Of a DNA stretch of 64,000 bases, positions 34,518-43,878 are shown in pieces. The position numbers and the translations under genes were made by a program. Origin of the DNA: Planctomycetota bacterium (GTDB taxonomy: Bacteria; Planctomycetota; UBA1135; GCA-002686595); NCBI GenBank assembly GCA_021413885.1, contig JAIOPM010000031.1, forward strand, positions 62,001 to 126,000, read 5' to 3'. A model generated the notes under the pieces. That model ran no database searches. It had not been told where the DNA came from and was given only the letters and a program-made list of their open reading frames with translations. How positions within the stretch are numbered: position 1 is the stretch's first letter; each line of letters begins with the position of its first letter.

Positions 34518-34919
34518 TCAACGCCGTCGACGAACTCGAGCGGAGACGACCGCCGCGCACACGAGCGACGGAAAGAGCAACTCCCACAGCACCACGACCC
34601 CGACGGGCCAACGTCCGTCGTGGAGCGTCGCGAGGAACACAACGCTCGATCCGATGCCGATCGCGATCGGCGCCAAGCACCCGAGATGCGGGCGACGCGC
34701 GGTGACGACGCCGATCGCCGCGCAGAGAAGCAGCGAGGCGAGCACGAACGGTGCCGGCGGGCGTGTGATCGCGAGGAACCACGTCACGCCCATTGCTCCG
34801 ACGCCGATGATCCATGCGACGCTGCCCGCCCGTTGCGGCGTCGTGAACTCCGCCAGCGCGCCGGAGAACCACGCATTCGTTGCGTCGACGATGGCCTGGG
34901 TCGTTCTGCCGAGTCGCAT
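34518..34919 (-). CDS. Four-helix membrane protein, tandem copy 3
   Basis: A 133-residue protein with four predicted membrane helices (AWIIGVGAMGVTWFLAI, FVLASLLLCAAIGVVTA, LAPIAIGIGSSVVFLA, VVVLWELLFPSLVCAAVV) and a basic C-terminus (RVRRRR). Between helix 2 and 3 it has PHLGCL, matching PRLGCL in the adjacent upstream copy. ATG 34919 is preferred to TTG 34928, because TACGCT (34928-34933) could be a -10 box 8 nt upstream. The family is not recognised. It is the last gene of a three-member tandem set. Confidence 0.7.
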   Translation of the reverse strand: MRLGRTTQAIVDATNAWFSGALAEFTTPQRAGSVAWIIGVGAMGVTWFLAITRPPAPFVLASLLLCAAIGVVTARRPHLGCLAPIAIGIGSSVVFLATLHDGRWPVGVVVLWELLFPSLVCAAVVSARVRRRR

Positions 34920-34927
34920 GCTGCACA

Positions 34928-34933
34928 AGCGTA
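34928..34933 (-). promoter_or_regulatory. Candidate -10 (TACGCT)
   Basis: TACGCT on the minus strand, 8 nt before ATG 34919. The gene has no Shine-Dalgarno. It may add a separate promoter for the last four-helix copy. Confidence 0.3.
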
Positions 34934-34958
34934 GCGGTCGATCGGCGCCGCAAGTCGG

Positions 34959-35333
34959 TCACGCGCGACGTCGGTGCCGCGCGACCTGTTGCGCGACGAG
35001 TGCGGCGACGAAGCACGGCGCCAGGTAGAGCAGGAGCAACGGAACGCCGAGCTGCCAGTACGGATCGCGGAAGAAGATCACGTACGTCGCCGCCGCACCG
35101 AGCCAGATCGCGTACGGGAGCAGGCATCCGAGTCGCGGTTCTCGGTAGGCCGCGAACGCCGAGAGAGGTGCGAGCACCGCCGTCGTCGTCGCGACGACGA
35201 ACGCGCGGCTCTCCGCGTGGCGCGCGACGATCACGAACCATGCGGCGCCAGCGAGCGTGAGTCCGAGCGCCCAGACGAGCTCGCGTCGCACGACCGTCGT
35301 CGCCGACTTTTCATCTCCTCGCGAGGTCCGCAT
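34959..35333 (-). CDS. Four-helix membrane protein, tandem copy 2
   Basis: A 124-residue protein with a charged N-terminus and four hydrophobic segments (WALGLTLAGAAWFVIVA, FVVATTTAVLAPLSAFA, YAIWLGAAATYVIFF, GVPLLLLYLAPCFVAALVA) and a basic tail (RHRRRA). The loop PRLGCLLPYAI parallels PHLGCLAPIAI in copy 3, and the helix-1 motif GAAWF parallels GVTWF. It begins 11 nt after the copy-1 stop. No named family. Confidence 0.7.
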   Translation of the reverse strand: MRTSRGDEKSATTVVRRELVWALGLTLAGAAWFVIVARHAESRAFVVATTTAVLAPLSAFAAYREPRLGCLLPYAIWLGAAATYVIFFRDPYWQLGVPLLLLYLAPCFVAALVAQQVARHRRRA

Positions 35334-35344
35334 CTCGTCTCAGC

Positions 35345-35728
35345 CTAGGCGCGCGCTCGCCTCGCGCGAACACCGAGCGTCGCCGCGAACCAGCACGGCA
35401 GCGCGAAGAAGAACACGAACGCGCACGACAACGGCCACAACGACGACACGCCGCGCGTCGCCCAGATCGCCGCGATCACGGCGCTCTCTCCGCCGAAGAA
35501 CGCGAGCGGCCAACGCACGCTCGGTCCGCCGAAGCGGCGACCGGCGATCGCTCCGACGACGATCGAGAGCGGCAACACGACGACGAAGTAGAACGGCGAG
35601 TCCCACGCCTCGACGTCGCGCGCCACGGCGGCGAGCCCGAGCCAACTCGCGGCGCCGAGTGCGAAGACGATCCACGTCGCAAGGTTCGTAGGAGCGCGGA
35701 ACGGCACATCGGATTCACTGCGTCGCAT
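35345..35728 (-). CDS. Four-helix membrane protein, tandem copy 1
   Basis: A 127-residue protein with four hydrophobic segments (TWIVFALGAASWLGLAA, FYFVVVLPLSIVVGAIA, LAFFGGESAVIAAIWA, LSCAFVFFFALPCWFAAT) and the same basic tail (RARRARA). It lacks the RLGC loop of copies 2 and 3 but shares topology and size and the LPCWF / APCF-type last helix. GAGAGG lies just upstream of ATG 35728. Probably an inner-membrane protein of unknown role. Confidence 0.7.
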   Translation of the reverse strand: MRRSESDVPFRAPTNLATWIVFALGAASWLGLAAVARDVEAWDSPFYFVVVLPLSIVVGAIAGRRFGGPSVRWPLAFFGGESAVIAAIWATRGVSSLWPLSCAFVFFFALPCWFAATLGVRARRARA

Positions 35729-35869
35729 GGGAGCCTCTCGTCGGCGGTGAGTCCACGATCGACCTCCCTCGCGCGCGCCGCCAGCCTTTCGCGCCGATCG
35801 TGCCGCTTCGCCGCGCTGCGAACGCGGCGCGTGAGTGCTCGCGCAACACGCTCGAGCGGCCCGGCGAAC

Positions 35870-37489
35870 TCAGTGCGCCGCGAGCAAGCTCGCGAGTTCG
35901 GTCCGGACGGTCGACGAACTCTCGTGCGCGGCGTGGGCTTCGAGTTCGCGCCGTTGTTCGTCGTCGAGCGTTCGACCCCGCAGCGCCTTGACGACCTCGA
36001 GCCGCGCCGTGCAGCCGACCGTCGGGTCGACGAGGACCGCGATCAGGTCGGGCGTGGAGATCCGCGAGCGATCGACCGCGACCTCCACGATGCCGTTGTC
36101 GGTGTAGCCGAGCGCGTTCAGGATCGAGAGATTCGCGGGCGACACCTCGTCCTTGCCCGGAATGCCGATCGCCAGACGCTCGTGCGCGACGCGTGAAAGC
36201 GCATCGACGATCGCCGGCTCACGCGCCGCCAGGTTCTCCCGCGCTTCAGGATCGCGCTTCAGGTCGTAGAGCTCGGTGCCGAGCCCGAGTTCGCAGCGGC
36301 CGAGCTCGGTCGGAAGCACGAGCTGCATTCCGTTCGCATCGATCACGCTCGACGCGAAACGTGTGTGACTGAAGACGTCGCGCGCAGGCACGGTCGCAGG
36401 AGCGTCGAGCAGCGCGAGCAAGCTCCGGCCCTGCAAGCCTGCGGGAACCGCGAGGTCGCAGAGTTCGAGCAACGTCGGCGCGACGTCGACGTTCTCGACC
36501 CAGGCCGCGATCTTCGTTCCGGCGCGCAGACCGGGCGCGCGCAGGATCAACGGCACGTGCAACAGCTCGTGATTGACTTGGTTGCCGTGGGAGTTCATCA
36601 GCACGTTGACCAACGTCGGCTTCTCGCCCCCGGCGAGCTTCGCGGCGCGCTGGCCGACGTCGTAGGCCTCGCGCGTCCACAAACCTTCTCCGTGGTCGGC
36701 GGTCACGAGCACGACGGTCGACGCGTCCTGGCCGAGCGTATGGACGGCGGCGAGCAGCTCGCGGATCCTCGCGTCGACCGCGAACACTTCGTCGTCGTAG
36801 CCGCCGATCTCCGTCTCGATCGTCGCGACGCTGTGGTCGAAGTCCTCGAGCGCGTGCTGCTTCGCGAAACGGCGGTAGAACTCGAGGCGACCGTCCGGCA
36901 ATCCGCCACCCTCCTTGCCGAAGTTCCACATCGACTTGCGCGGTGGCCGGTAGGGATCGTGCGGCTCGTTGAAGTGCACGTACGTGAAGGTCTTGCCTTT
37001 CGCCATGCGCGTCAGCCAGTCGACGATCGGCTGGTTCGACGTGTACGGGTTCATGGGGCTGAATTGGTGGAAGCCGCGCGCGAATTGGTTCTCCGGGCTC
37101 AGGATCTCGTTCGAGACGAACGCGCCGGTCGCGAACCCGTTCTGCATGAACACTTCGGCGAGCGTCGTGCGGTCGGCCGGGATCGCGAGGCGTTCGCCGG
37201 CGACGTACTGGCCGGTCATCAACGAGACCATGCTCGGGCTGGTCCACGAGCACTGGGAGATCGCGTTTTCGAACAGCACGCCGCTCGCTGCGAGTTCCGC
37301 GAGCGCCGGCGAAGTCTCGCGTCGATAGCCGTACGTCGACAGGTGGTCCGCACGCAACGTGTCGACCACGATCAGGAGCACGTGCTGCGGCACCGGCCGC
37401 GCAGGTTCGCCGCCGCAGCCCTGCGCGAACGCGAGCGCTGCGACCGCGATCGACCTCGAGCCGACCGCGCGCGTGAAAAAAGTCGTCAT
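35870..37489 (-). CDS. Sulfatase-fold lipoprotein
   Basis: A 539-residue alkaline-phosphatase-superfamily protein with a lipoprotein signal ending in AQGC. Metal-site motifs are clear: VDTLRADHLSTYGY, then CSWTSPSMVSLMTG at the nucleophile position, HFNEPHDPYRPP, VTADHGEG and HVPLILRAPG. The nucleophile segment lacks the C/S-x-P-x-R formylglycine signature, so it may be a phosphodiesterase/phosphotransferase-like enzyme or use a Ser/Thr nucleophile. A TAGCCT hexamer (37496-37501) lies 6 nt before the start. It probably acts in the periplasm or on the surface. Confidence 0.85.
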   Translation of the reverse strand: MTTFFTRAVGSRSIAVAALAFAQGCGGEPARPVPQHVLLIVVDTLRADHLSTYGYRRETSPALAELAASGVLFENAISQCSWTSPSMVSLMTGQYVAGERLAIPADRTTLAEVFMQNGFATGAFVSNEILSPENQFARGFHQFSPMNPYTSNQPIVDWLTRMAKGKTFTYVHFNEPHDPYRPPRKSMWNFGKEGGGLPDGRLEFYRRFAKQHALEDFDHSVATIETEIGGYDDEVFAVDARIRELLAAVHTLGQDASTVVLVTADHGEGLWTREAYDVGQRAAKLAGGEKPTLVNVLMNSHGNQVNHELLHVPLILRAPGLRAGTKIAAWVENVDVAPTLLELCDLAVPAGLQGRSLLALLDAPATVPARDVFSHTRFASSVIDANGMQLVLPTELGRCELGLGTELYDLKRDPEARENLAAREPAIVDALSRVAHERLAIGIPGKDEVSPANLSILNALGYTDNGIVEVAVDRSRISTPDLIAVLVDPTVGCTARLEVVKALRGRTLDDEQRRELEAHAAHESSSTVRTELASLLAAH

Positions 37490-37495
37490 CGCGAG

Positions 37496-37501
37496 AGGCT
37501 A
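37496..37501 (-). promoter_or_regulatory. Candidate -10 (TAGCCT) for the sulfatase-like gene
   Basis: TAGCCT on the minus strand ends 6 nt before ATG 37489, with no ribosome-binding site between, consistent with a leaderless transcript. Confidence 0.35.
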
Positions 37502-37610
37502 TCCTGCCCGACTGCTGTCGTCGACGAACGCGGTCCGTTCGCGAGGCGTCAAGCCGAGCACGCCGACGAAGACCCGCGACCGGACTCCTCCGTCGCGGAG
37601 CCGCGAGCTC

Positions 37611-40600
37611 TCAGAACGGCAAGTCGTCGGGCGACACGTCCAGGTTCGGACGCTCGGAGCGCGAGCGACGTTTGCGCGTCGGCTTCGGCGGCGGATCGAG
37701 CACGACGTCGGGCTCGCGCACGCTGCTCGCCTCGGTGACTTCCTCGGGCGCCGCCGGATGTGCGAACGGCGTGTCGAGCCCGCGGCGCGCGACGTCGTCG
37801 AGGCGACCGCCGTGCTCAAGAGCGCGGCGCACGCAAGTGTCGGTATCGGCGACGCAGAGCGGAGCGCCGTTCGAACGCCACGCGTGATCCTCCATGCCTT
37901 CGAGGCCGCCGGAGAGCGGCAGCTCGGCGAGGAACAGACGATTCGCGCCGTGCAGGATGCGCGTGTCGAGCACGAAGACCGAGCCCTTGTCGCTCTCGCG
38001 CCGCATCAAACGTCCGAAGCCCTGACGGAACTTGGCGAGCGCGCGCGGCAAGTAGATGCGTCGACGTTGTTCGCTCGAGCCGAGCGCCGCGCACTGCGCG
38101 TGGTGGTAACGATCGGGCACGCCCCACGGGAGTTTGACGATCACCAAGTACTCGAGCGTGTCGCCCGCGAAGTCCGCGCCGTACCAAAAGGTGTCGACGC
38201 CGAAGAGCACCGAGTCGGCGTGCGCGCGGAAGAGTTCGCCGAGTTCTTCCTTCGACGTGCCGCGCATGTTCTGCCACCAGAACGGGATGCGGCGCGCGGC
38301 GAAGAAGCTCTCGAGACCGAGCGCGCAACGCCGCAACTCGTCCGCGTTGGTGAAGAGCACGAGCATCCGGCCGCGCGTGCGTTCGGCGAGGTGCGCGACG
38401 AAGCGGCGCACGTACTCGTGGAAGCGTTCGCGTTCGGTCGTGTACTCGGGCGCGTCGCGCGGCACGAAGACCTGCACGCGTTCGTAGTCGAACGGATCCT
38501 CGGCGCGCGCGGTGCGCACGATCGAGGGCTCGCGGTCCTCGAACTCCAACGGCTCGCGCGCGCGGTCGAGACCGAGGTAACCCTCCGCGCACTCGAAGCC
38601 GCCGCGCAACCACGTCGTCGCGGAGATCAACACGCCGCTCCAGAGCTGCGGGTAGTAGTAGCGGCCGAGGAACTCGTTCGGCAGCAGCACGCGCGCCGCG
38701 AGCACGTCGCCGCGCCGCGGATCCTCCTCGAGGTCGTAGAACGTCTCGCGCACCAGCGCCGGTTTGCCGTCCTTGCGCGGCAACCACGCTTCGAGCGCCT
38801 CGACGATCTCGACGACGGCGACGCGGCTGCGTTCGAGCGAACGGCGCAGGCGCGCGAGGCCTTTCGCCGGAAGGCTCGCGAGCGATGCGATCAGCGCGGC
38901 GAGGTTCTCGTCGAGGCGCGCGAACGAAGCGAGCAACGCGGCGTGGGCCTCGACCAACGGCGCGGACGCGTCGCTCTCCAGCCATTCGCGCAAGAGCGAG
39001 AAGCGCTCGCGGTCGGTGCGGCCCCCCGCGGCGCGTTCGCGCCAACGTTTGAAGCCCGCGATCGCGTTCGTCAGGCCGTCGAGCGCGCCGAGCGCGAGCT
39101 CCTGCGCCGCGAAACACTCCTCGAGCGCCGCCAGCGTCGTCGGCCGATCGAACGCCAGCGCTTCGAGCCGCTTCAACGGCGCGCGCGAGCCCGTCGCCTC
39201 GCGCGCACCGAGCCGCGTGCACGTCTCGCGCATCTCGCTGAGCGCGATCGTATGGCTCCACGCGCCGTGCGCTTGCTCGTGGAGATGCTCGCACTCGTCG
39301 AAGATCACGTTCTTGAAGAAGTCCTGACGCGCGAGCGCGAACGCGTGATTGGTGATGACGACGTGCGCGTGCTCGGCGCGCGCGCGCGCGATCTCGGCCG
39401 CGCACGTGCGGCGATCGCCGCGATCGTGGCAGCAGCCGACCTGCGCGCGCACGGCGGCGAGCAGCGGTTCGAACTCGCGTTCGAGGTGCTCGCGGTTCGC
39501 GCCGCCGAGCGCCAGCCGCGGCGCGAAACGATCGAGGTCGCCTTCGGGCTCGACCAACGCGAAGATCGCGAGCGCGCTCCACGCGAGCCACGCCGCCGCG
39601 TCGTCGTCCTGCGCCGGAACGTGCGCCTTGAGCGCGCGCCAACACAAGTAGTTCGAACGCCCCTTCAACGACGTCACGCGCGGACGCCGATCGAAACCCG
39701 CGCGCTCCAACGCCGCCGCGGCGCGCGGGACTTCGCGCGTCATCGCCTGTTCTTGCAGCGTGCGCGTGTACGTCGAGATCGCGATGCGCCGATTCGCGCG
39801 CGCGGACCAGATCAACGCGGGCACGAGGTACGCGAGCGTCTTGCCGGTTCCCGTCGGCGCGTGGACGAGCAGCAGCTCGTGCTGCCCCAACGTGCGCGCC
39901 ACTTCGCGTGCGACTTGGTGTTGGCCCGGTCGATAGGAAATCGAACCGCCGCGCGCCGCGGCGAGCGCGGGCAAGTGTTCGCGGAAGACGGCGTCGACGA
40001 GCTCGAGATCGCGATCGCCGAGCGGCGCGGCTTCCTCGCGATGCACCGGCACGGTCTCGTCGAGATCGGCGAGGTCCGCGAGCAACGCCGCGCGCGGCCG
40101 CAAGTCGTCGATCGAATCGCGCACGACGGTCGCGGCGCTCGCGAGCTCGACGCCCGCCGCCGCCGAACGCGCGGTGCCGTCGGGGAACGCGAGCGCCGCC
40201 TCGCCCGCCGCTTCGATCCACGTCGAAGGCCGATCGACGAGATGCAGCACGACGCGCAGCGCCTCGGCGAGTTCACCGTCGACTTGCGCCAACGCGGCTC
40301 GCGACGCGAGCAACGTCGCGAGCGCGAGCCGCAGACTGCCGCGGTCGAGACCGAGGAACCGACCGACGACGCGCGAGAGTTCCTCGGCGAGCTCGCGGCA
40401 CGAACGGATCTCGGAGACCTGCGACGACGCGCTCGGCCGCAACGCGAGCAGGAGTTCGGCGACGCGATCGAGGCCGACGTGCTTCGGTCGCACCGAACGC
40501 GGTCCGCGTTGATGCGACCACCACGCGGCGAACACGTCGTAGTCGGGCGAGACGACCGTGACGTCGCCGAGGAACTGTTCGAGCTCGAGCCACGCATCCT

Positions 40601-40985
40601 TCGCGCTCGGCGCGAGCGCGAGTTCGTCCGCGTCGAGTCCGAAACGCGCGGCGGCGCGCGCGAGTCGCGCTCCAGCACCGCCGTCCCCTTCCATCGTCTG
40701 CGCGAACGGCCGACACACGCACTCGAAGCGCTCGAACCCGAAACCCAACGCGTCGCGCCGCAGGGCCTCGAGCTTCAGCACGCCGTCGACGGCCGGGTCG
40801 CTGCCGGTCGCGGTGACGACGACGAACGCCAGGCCGGCGAGCGGGTCGCGGCCGCCCCACGCCGAGTCGTGCGCGAGGGGCTCGACGCTCGGTTCGAAAC
40901 CCGCGAAGTCGCCGCGTTCGATCATCGAACGCATTGAACCCGCTCGCGCCGCGACGCGCACGCGGCGCGACTCCGGAGGATTCAT
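37611..40985 (-). CDS. DinG/XPD-type helicase with degenerate DnaQ-like N-domain
   Basis: A ~1124-residue SF2 helicase. Residues ~50-215 look like a DnaQ exonuclease domain (LAFVVVTATGSDPAVDGVLKL, then a VVSPDYDVFAAWW segment), but the catalytic DxE is TAT. The helicase part has Walker A HAPTGTGKT (~375), Walker B FDECEHLHE (DEAH variant), Cys residues C448, C518, C519 and C528 in the iron-sulfur domain position, and motif VI FRQGFGRLMRRESDKGSVFVLD. It probably unwinds 5'-3' on DNA (DinG-like) during repair. The start is uncertain: ATG 41027 and ATG 40928 are alternatives. The last ~50 residues are a basic tail. Confidence 0.85.
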   Translation of the reverse strand: MNPPESRRVRVAARAGSMRSMIERGDFAGFEPSVEPLAHDSAWGGRDPLAGLAFVVVTATGSDPAVDGVLKLEALRRDALGFGFERFECVCRPFAQTMEGDGGAGARLARAAARFGLDADELALAPSAKDAWLELEQFLGDVTVVSPDYDVFAAWWSHQRGPRSVRPKHVGLDRVAELLLALRPSASSQVSEIRSCRELAEELSRVVGRFLGLDRGSLRLALATLLASRAALAQVDGELAEALRVVLHLVDRPSTWIEAAGEAALAFPDGTARSAAAGVELASAATVVRDSIDDLRPRAALLADLADLDETVPVHREEAAPLGDRDLELVDAVFREHLPALAAARGGSISYRPGQHQVAREVARTLGQHELLLVHAPTGTGKTLAYLVPALIWSARANRRIAISTYTRTLQEQAMTREVPRAAAALERAGFDRRPRVTSLKGRSNYLCWRALKAHVPAQDDDAAAWLAWSALAIFALVEPEGDLDRFAPRLALGGANREHLEREFEPLLAAVRAQVGCCHDRGDRRTCAAEIARARAEHAHVVITNHAFALARQDFFKNVIFDECEHLHEQAHGAWSHTIALSEMRETCTRLGAREATGSRAPLKRLEALAFDRPTTLAALEECFAAQELALGALDGLTNAIAGFKRWRERAAGGRTDRERFSLLREWLESDASAPLVEAHAALLASFARLDENLAALIASLASLPAKGLARLRRSLERSRVAVVEIVEALEAWLPRKDGKPALVRETFYDLEEDPRRGDVLAARVLLPNEFLGRYYYPQLWSGVLISATTWLRGGFECAEGYLGLDRAREPLEFEDREPSIVRTARAEDPFDYERVQVFVPRDAPEYTTERERFHEYVRRFVAHLAERTRGRMLVLFTNADELRRCALGLESFFAARRIPFWWQNMRGTSKEELGELFRAHADSVLFGVDTFWYGADFAGDTLEYLVIVKLPWGVPDRYHHAQCAALGSSEQRRRIYLPRALAKFRQGFGRLMRRESDKGSVFVLDTRILHGANRLFLAELPLSGGLEGMEDHAWRSNGAPLCVADTDTCVRRALEHGGRLDDVARRGLDTPFAHPAAPEEVTEASSVREPDVVLDPPPKPTRKRRSRSERPNLDVSPDDLPF

Positions 40986-41107
40986 CGCGAAAGTTCGCGC
41001 GAGCCGCGGTGGAGCGTGGTGCAACATGTTGCGAGAGAGCAGGTTAGGCCGCCGCTCGCGCGCACGCGTACGCGTGTGTGGAGCGAGGCGCGCCGCGGCA
41101 GGGGTCC

Positions 41108-41135
41108 TTGACTCGGGTTGGCCTCACCCTATTTA
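41108..41135 (+). promoter_or_regulatory. Sigma70-like promoter for topA
   Basis: TTGACT (41108-41113), 16 nt, TATTTA (41130-41135), the best match to TTGACA-N17-TATAAT in the window. It points at topA (ATG 41194) with a leader of about 50 nt. Confidence 0.6.
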
Positions 41136-41193
41136 TGGCGCCCTCCGCGGCCGGCACCGTTCGGGCCGAGCACGCGCAGTCGGAACACCACCC

Positions 41194-43686
41194 ATGGCAA
41201 AAAAAGTCGCGCAGAAGAAGGCCCCCGCCCGCAAGTCCCGAGCGAAGGCGCCGGTGGAAGAGGAGGTGGTGCTCGACGCCGAGGCCGAGGAGGAAGTCAA
41301 AGCGACCCGGGCCTCCGGCAAGTCGCTGGTGATCGTCGAGAGCCCCGCGAAGGCGAAGACGATCAACAAGTACCTCGGCAAGGCGTTCGTGGTGCGCGCC
41401 TCGATGGGCCACATCCGCGACCTGCCGAAGGGCAAGTTCGGGATCGACATGGAGCACGGGTTCGATCCCCAGTACACGGCGATCAAGGGCAAGCAGAAGG
41501 TGATCGCCGAGCTGAAGCGCCTCTCCGCCGCCGCGAAGGCCGTGTACCTCGCTCCCGATATGGACCGCGAGGGCGAGGCGATCGCGTGGCACTTGCGTGA
41601 AGCGCTCGAGCTCGACGAATCGAAGACGTTCCGCGTCGTCTTCAACGAGATCACGAAGAACGCGATCCTCGGCGCGTTCGAGACGCCGGGCAAGCTCGAC
41701 ATGAACAAGGTCGACGCGCAGCAAGCGCGGCGCGTGCTCGACCGGATCATGGGGTACAAGCTCTCGCCCCTGCTCTGGAAGAAGGTCGCGAAGGGCCTGT
41801 CCGCCGGCCGCGTGCAATCGGTCGCGGTGCGTCTGATCGTCGAACGTGAGCGCGAGATCCGCGCGTTCGTCAGGGAAGAGTTCTGGCGCGTCACCGCGTA
41901 CTTCGAACTCGACGGGCACAAGTTCCACGCGGAACTCAAGCGCATCGGCGAGACGCGCATCGACAAGAACCTCGACCGCAAGATGGCGGAAGAGCTCGTC
42001 GCCAAGATCGGCGGCAGTCCGCTGCTGCTCGCCGAGCTCGAGGACAAGCCCAAGTCCCGTCCGCCGACGCCGCCGTTCACCACTTCGCAGCTGCAGCAGA
42101 AGGCCGCGACGATGCTGCGCTTCTCCGCGAAGAAGACGATGATGCTCGCGCAGCAGCTCTACGAAGGTGTGGAAGTGCCGGGCGAGGGCTCGGTCGGTCT
42201 GATCACGTACATGCGTACCGATTCGACGCGCGTCTCGCAGGACGCGATCACGGACGTGCGCAAGCTGATCACCAGCCGCTTCGGCGAAGCGTATCTCCCC
42301 GCGAACCCGAACCAGTTCCGCACCAAGTCCAAGGGCGCGCAAGAAGCGCACGAAGCGATTCGCCCGACCGACGCGGCGCGCGCGCCGGAAGTGTTGAAGG
42401 CGGCGCTGACCGAGGACCAGCTCAAGCTCTACACGCTGATCTGGAACAAGTTCGTGTCGAGCCAGATGAAGCCCGGCCTCGCGACGATCACCACCGCCGC
42501 GTTCGTCTTCGGCGACGCGCGTTTCGTCGCGCAAGGCGAAGTCGAGGTCTTCGACGGCTGCACGCGCGTCTTCGGCGCGGCCGCCGTTCGTCCGCCGAGC
42601 GCGAAGGACGCCGAGGGCGAGGAACGCGACTCCGACGCGGCGCATCAGTCGCTCCCGAAGTCGTTGAAGACCGGCCTGAACTACAAGCCGAACAAAGTCG
42701 ATCCGACCGAGCACTGGACGCAACCGCCGCCGCGCTTCTCGGAAGCGACGTTGGTCAAGGAGCTCGAGAAGAAGGGTATCGGTCGTCCGTCGACCTACGC
42801 CGCGATCATCTCGACGATCCAGGAACGCGGCTACGTCACGTCGGAGCAACGCAAGTTCGCGGCGACCGAGCTCGGTGAGCTCGTGATCGATCTACTCGTC
42901 CAACACTTCGGCGACGTGATCAACACCGACTTCACCGCCTCGATGGAGACCGATCTCGACGAGGTCGAGAACGGTCACCGCGTGTGGCAAGACGTCGTCA
43001 AGAACTTCAACGACGTCTTCATGAAGGATCTCGACAAGGCCGAGATCGACATGAAGAACTGGAAGCGTGAGCCCACGCTCTCCGACAAGCTGTGCGACAA
43101 GTGCGGCGCGCCGATGGCGGTGCTCTTCAACAAGCGAGGCAAGTTCCTCGGCTGTTCGAAGTACCCCGAGTGCAAGAACACGATGGGCGTCGACGGTCCG
43201 CGGCCCGCGCGCGAGGTCGTGGCGACCGACAAGATCTGCGAGAAGTGCAGCAAGCCGATGGTGATCCGCAGCGGGTCGCGCGGACGCTTCATCGCGTGCA
43301 CCGGCTACCCGAAGTGCAAGAACACCGCGTCGGTCGACGACAACGGCGAAGTGATCAAGCCCAAGGAGACCGGCATCGCGTGCGACAAGTGCCAGTCGCC
43401 GATGGTGGTCAAGAGCTCGCGGCGCGGCCCGTTCCTCGCGTGCTCGGCATATCCGAAATGCCGCAACGCGAAACCGCTGCCCGACGAACTGCGCGAGAAG
43501 CCGAAGGACACCGGCATCGTCTGCGACAAGTGCGGTAAGCCGATGGTCGAGAAGATGTCGCGCTGGGGCAAACCGTTCATTGCGTGCACCGGCTACCCCG
43601 AGTGCAAGAACACGAAGAAGGTCGGCGAGGAGGCCGAGAAGAGCGAAGAGCCCGCCGAAGCGCGGACTTCCGACGGCGACGTCTGA
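41194..43686 (+). CDS. topA: DNA topoisomerase I
   Basis: An 830-residue type IA topoisomerase that relaxes negative supercoils. ATG 41194 is preceded by a strong promoter, and a Lys/Ala/Glu tail of ~45 residues precedes the TOPRIM motif SLVIVESPAKAKTI. DMDREGEAIAWHL (Mg2+), FNEITKNAI and active-site ITYMRTDSTRVS (Tyr nucleophile) follow. The C-terminus has four Cys4 zinc ribbons starting at about residues 634, 682, 730 and 777 (LCDKCG, ICEKC, ACDKC, VCDKCG; each closed by CxxYPxC). E. coli TopA has three, so the tail is extended. It is divergent from the helicase gene. Confidence 0.96.
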   Translation: MAKKVAQKKAPARKSRAKAPVEEEVVLDAEAEEEVKATRASGKSLVIVESPAKAKTINKYLGKAFVVRASMGHIRDLPKGKFGIDMEHGFDPQYTAIKGKQKVIAELKRLSAAAKAVYLAPDMDREGEAIAWHLREALELDESKTFRVVFNEITKNAILGAFETPGKLDMNKVDAQQARRVLDRIMGYKLSPLLWKKVAKGLSAGRVQSVAVRLIVEREREIRAFVREEFWRVTAYFELDGHKFHAELKRIGETRIDKNLDRKMAEELVAKIGGSPLLLAELEDKPKSRPPTPPFTTSQLQQKAATMLRFSAKKTMMLAQQLYEGVEVPGEGSVGLITYMRTDSTRVSQDAITDVRKLITSRFGEAYLPANPNQFRTKSKGAQEAHEAIRPTDAARAPEVLKAALTEDQLKLYTLIWNKFVSSQMKPGLATITTAAFVFGDARFVAQGEVEVFDGCTRVFGAAAVRPPSAKDAEGEERDSDAAHQSLPKSLKTGLNYKPNKVDPTEHWTQPPPRFSEATLVKELEKKGIGRPSTYAAIISTIQERGYVTSEQRKFAATELGELVIDLLVQHFGDVINTDFTASMETDLDEVENGHRVWQDVVKNFNDVFMKDLDKAEIDMKNWKREPTLSDKLCDKCGAPMAVLFNKRGKFLGCSKYPECKNTMGVDGPRPAREVVATDKICEKCSKPMVIRSGSRGRFIACTGYPKCKNTASVDDNGEVIKPKETGIACDKCQSPMVVKSSRRGPFLACSAYPKCRNAKPLPDELREKPKDTGIVCDKCGKPMVEKMSRWGKPFIACTGYPECKNTKKVGEEAEKSEEPAEARTSDGDV

Positions 43687-43878
43687 CCTGGAAGTTTCGG
43701 GCTGTGTCGACGCGTCGGCGCCGTTTTCGGGCGTCGCGCGGACTCCCGCGACTTGCGCCGACGTCGCACCAACGCCTCGACCGCCGCGGGCCTCCGCCGT
43801 AGGATGTTGCGCCCTTTCGCTCGCCGACACCTCAGGCCACAAACACCCACGCAAGTTCGAGCGCGGCTCCATCGATCC

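Noticed and set aside
35342-35347. TAGGCT 8 nt before the 35333 start as a -10 box
   Set aside because: Its TAG is the stop codon of the preceding gene, so the match is likely to be incidental; not counted in the leaderless set.
37359-40937. A ~1190-codon open frame on the plus strand opposite the DinG-type helicase
   Set aside because: Arg/Glu/Val-rich translation without motifs, fully antisense to a gene with clear helicase motifs. Long antisense frames are common in GC-rich DNA because stop codons are rare.
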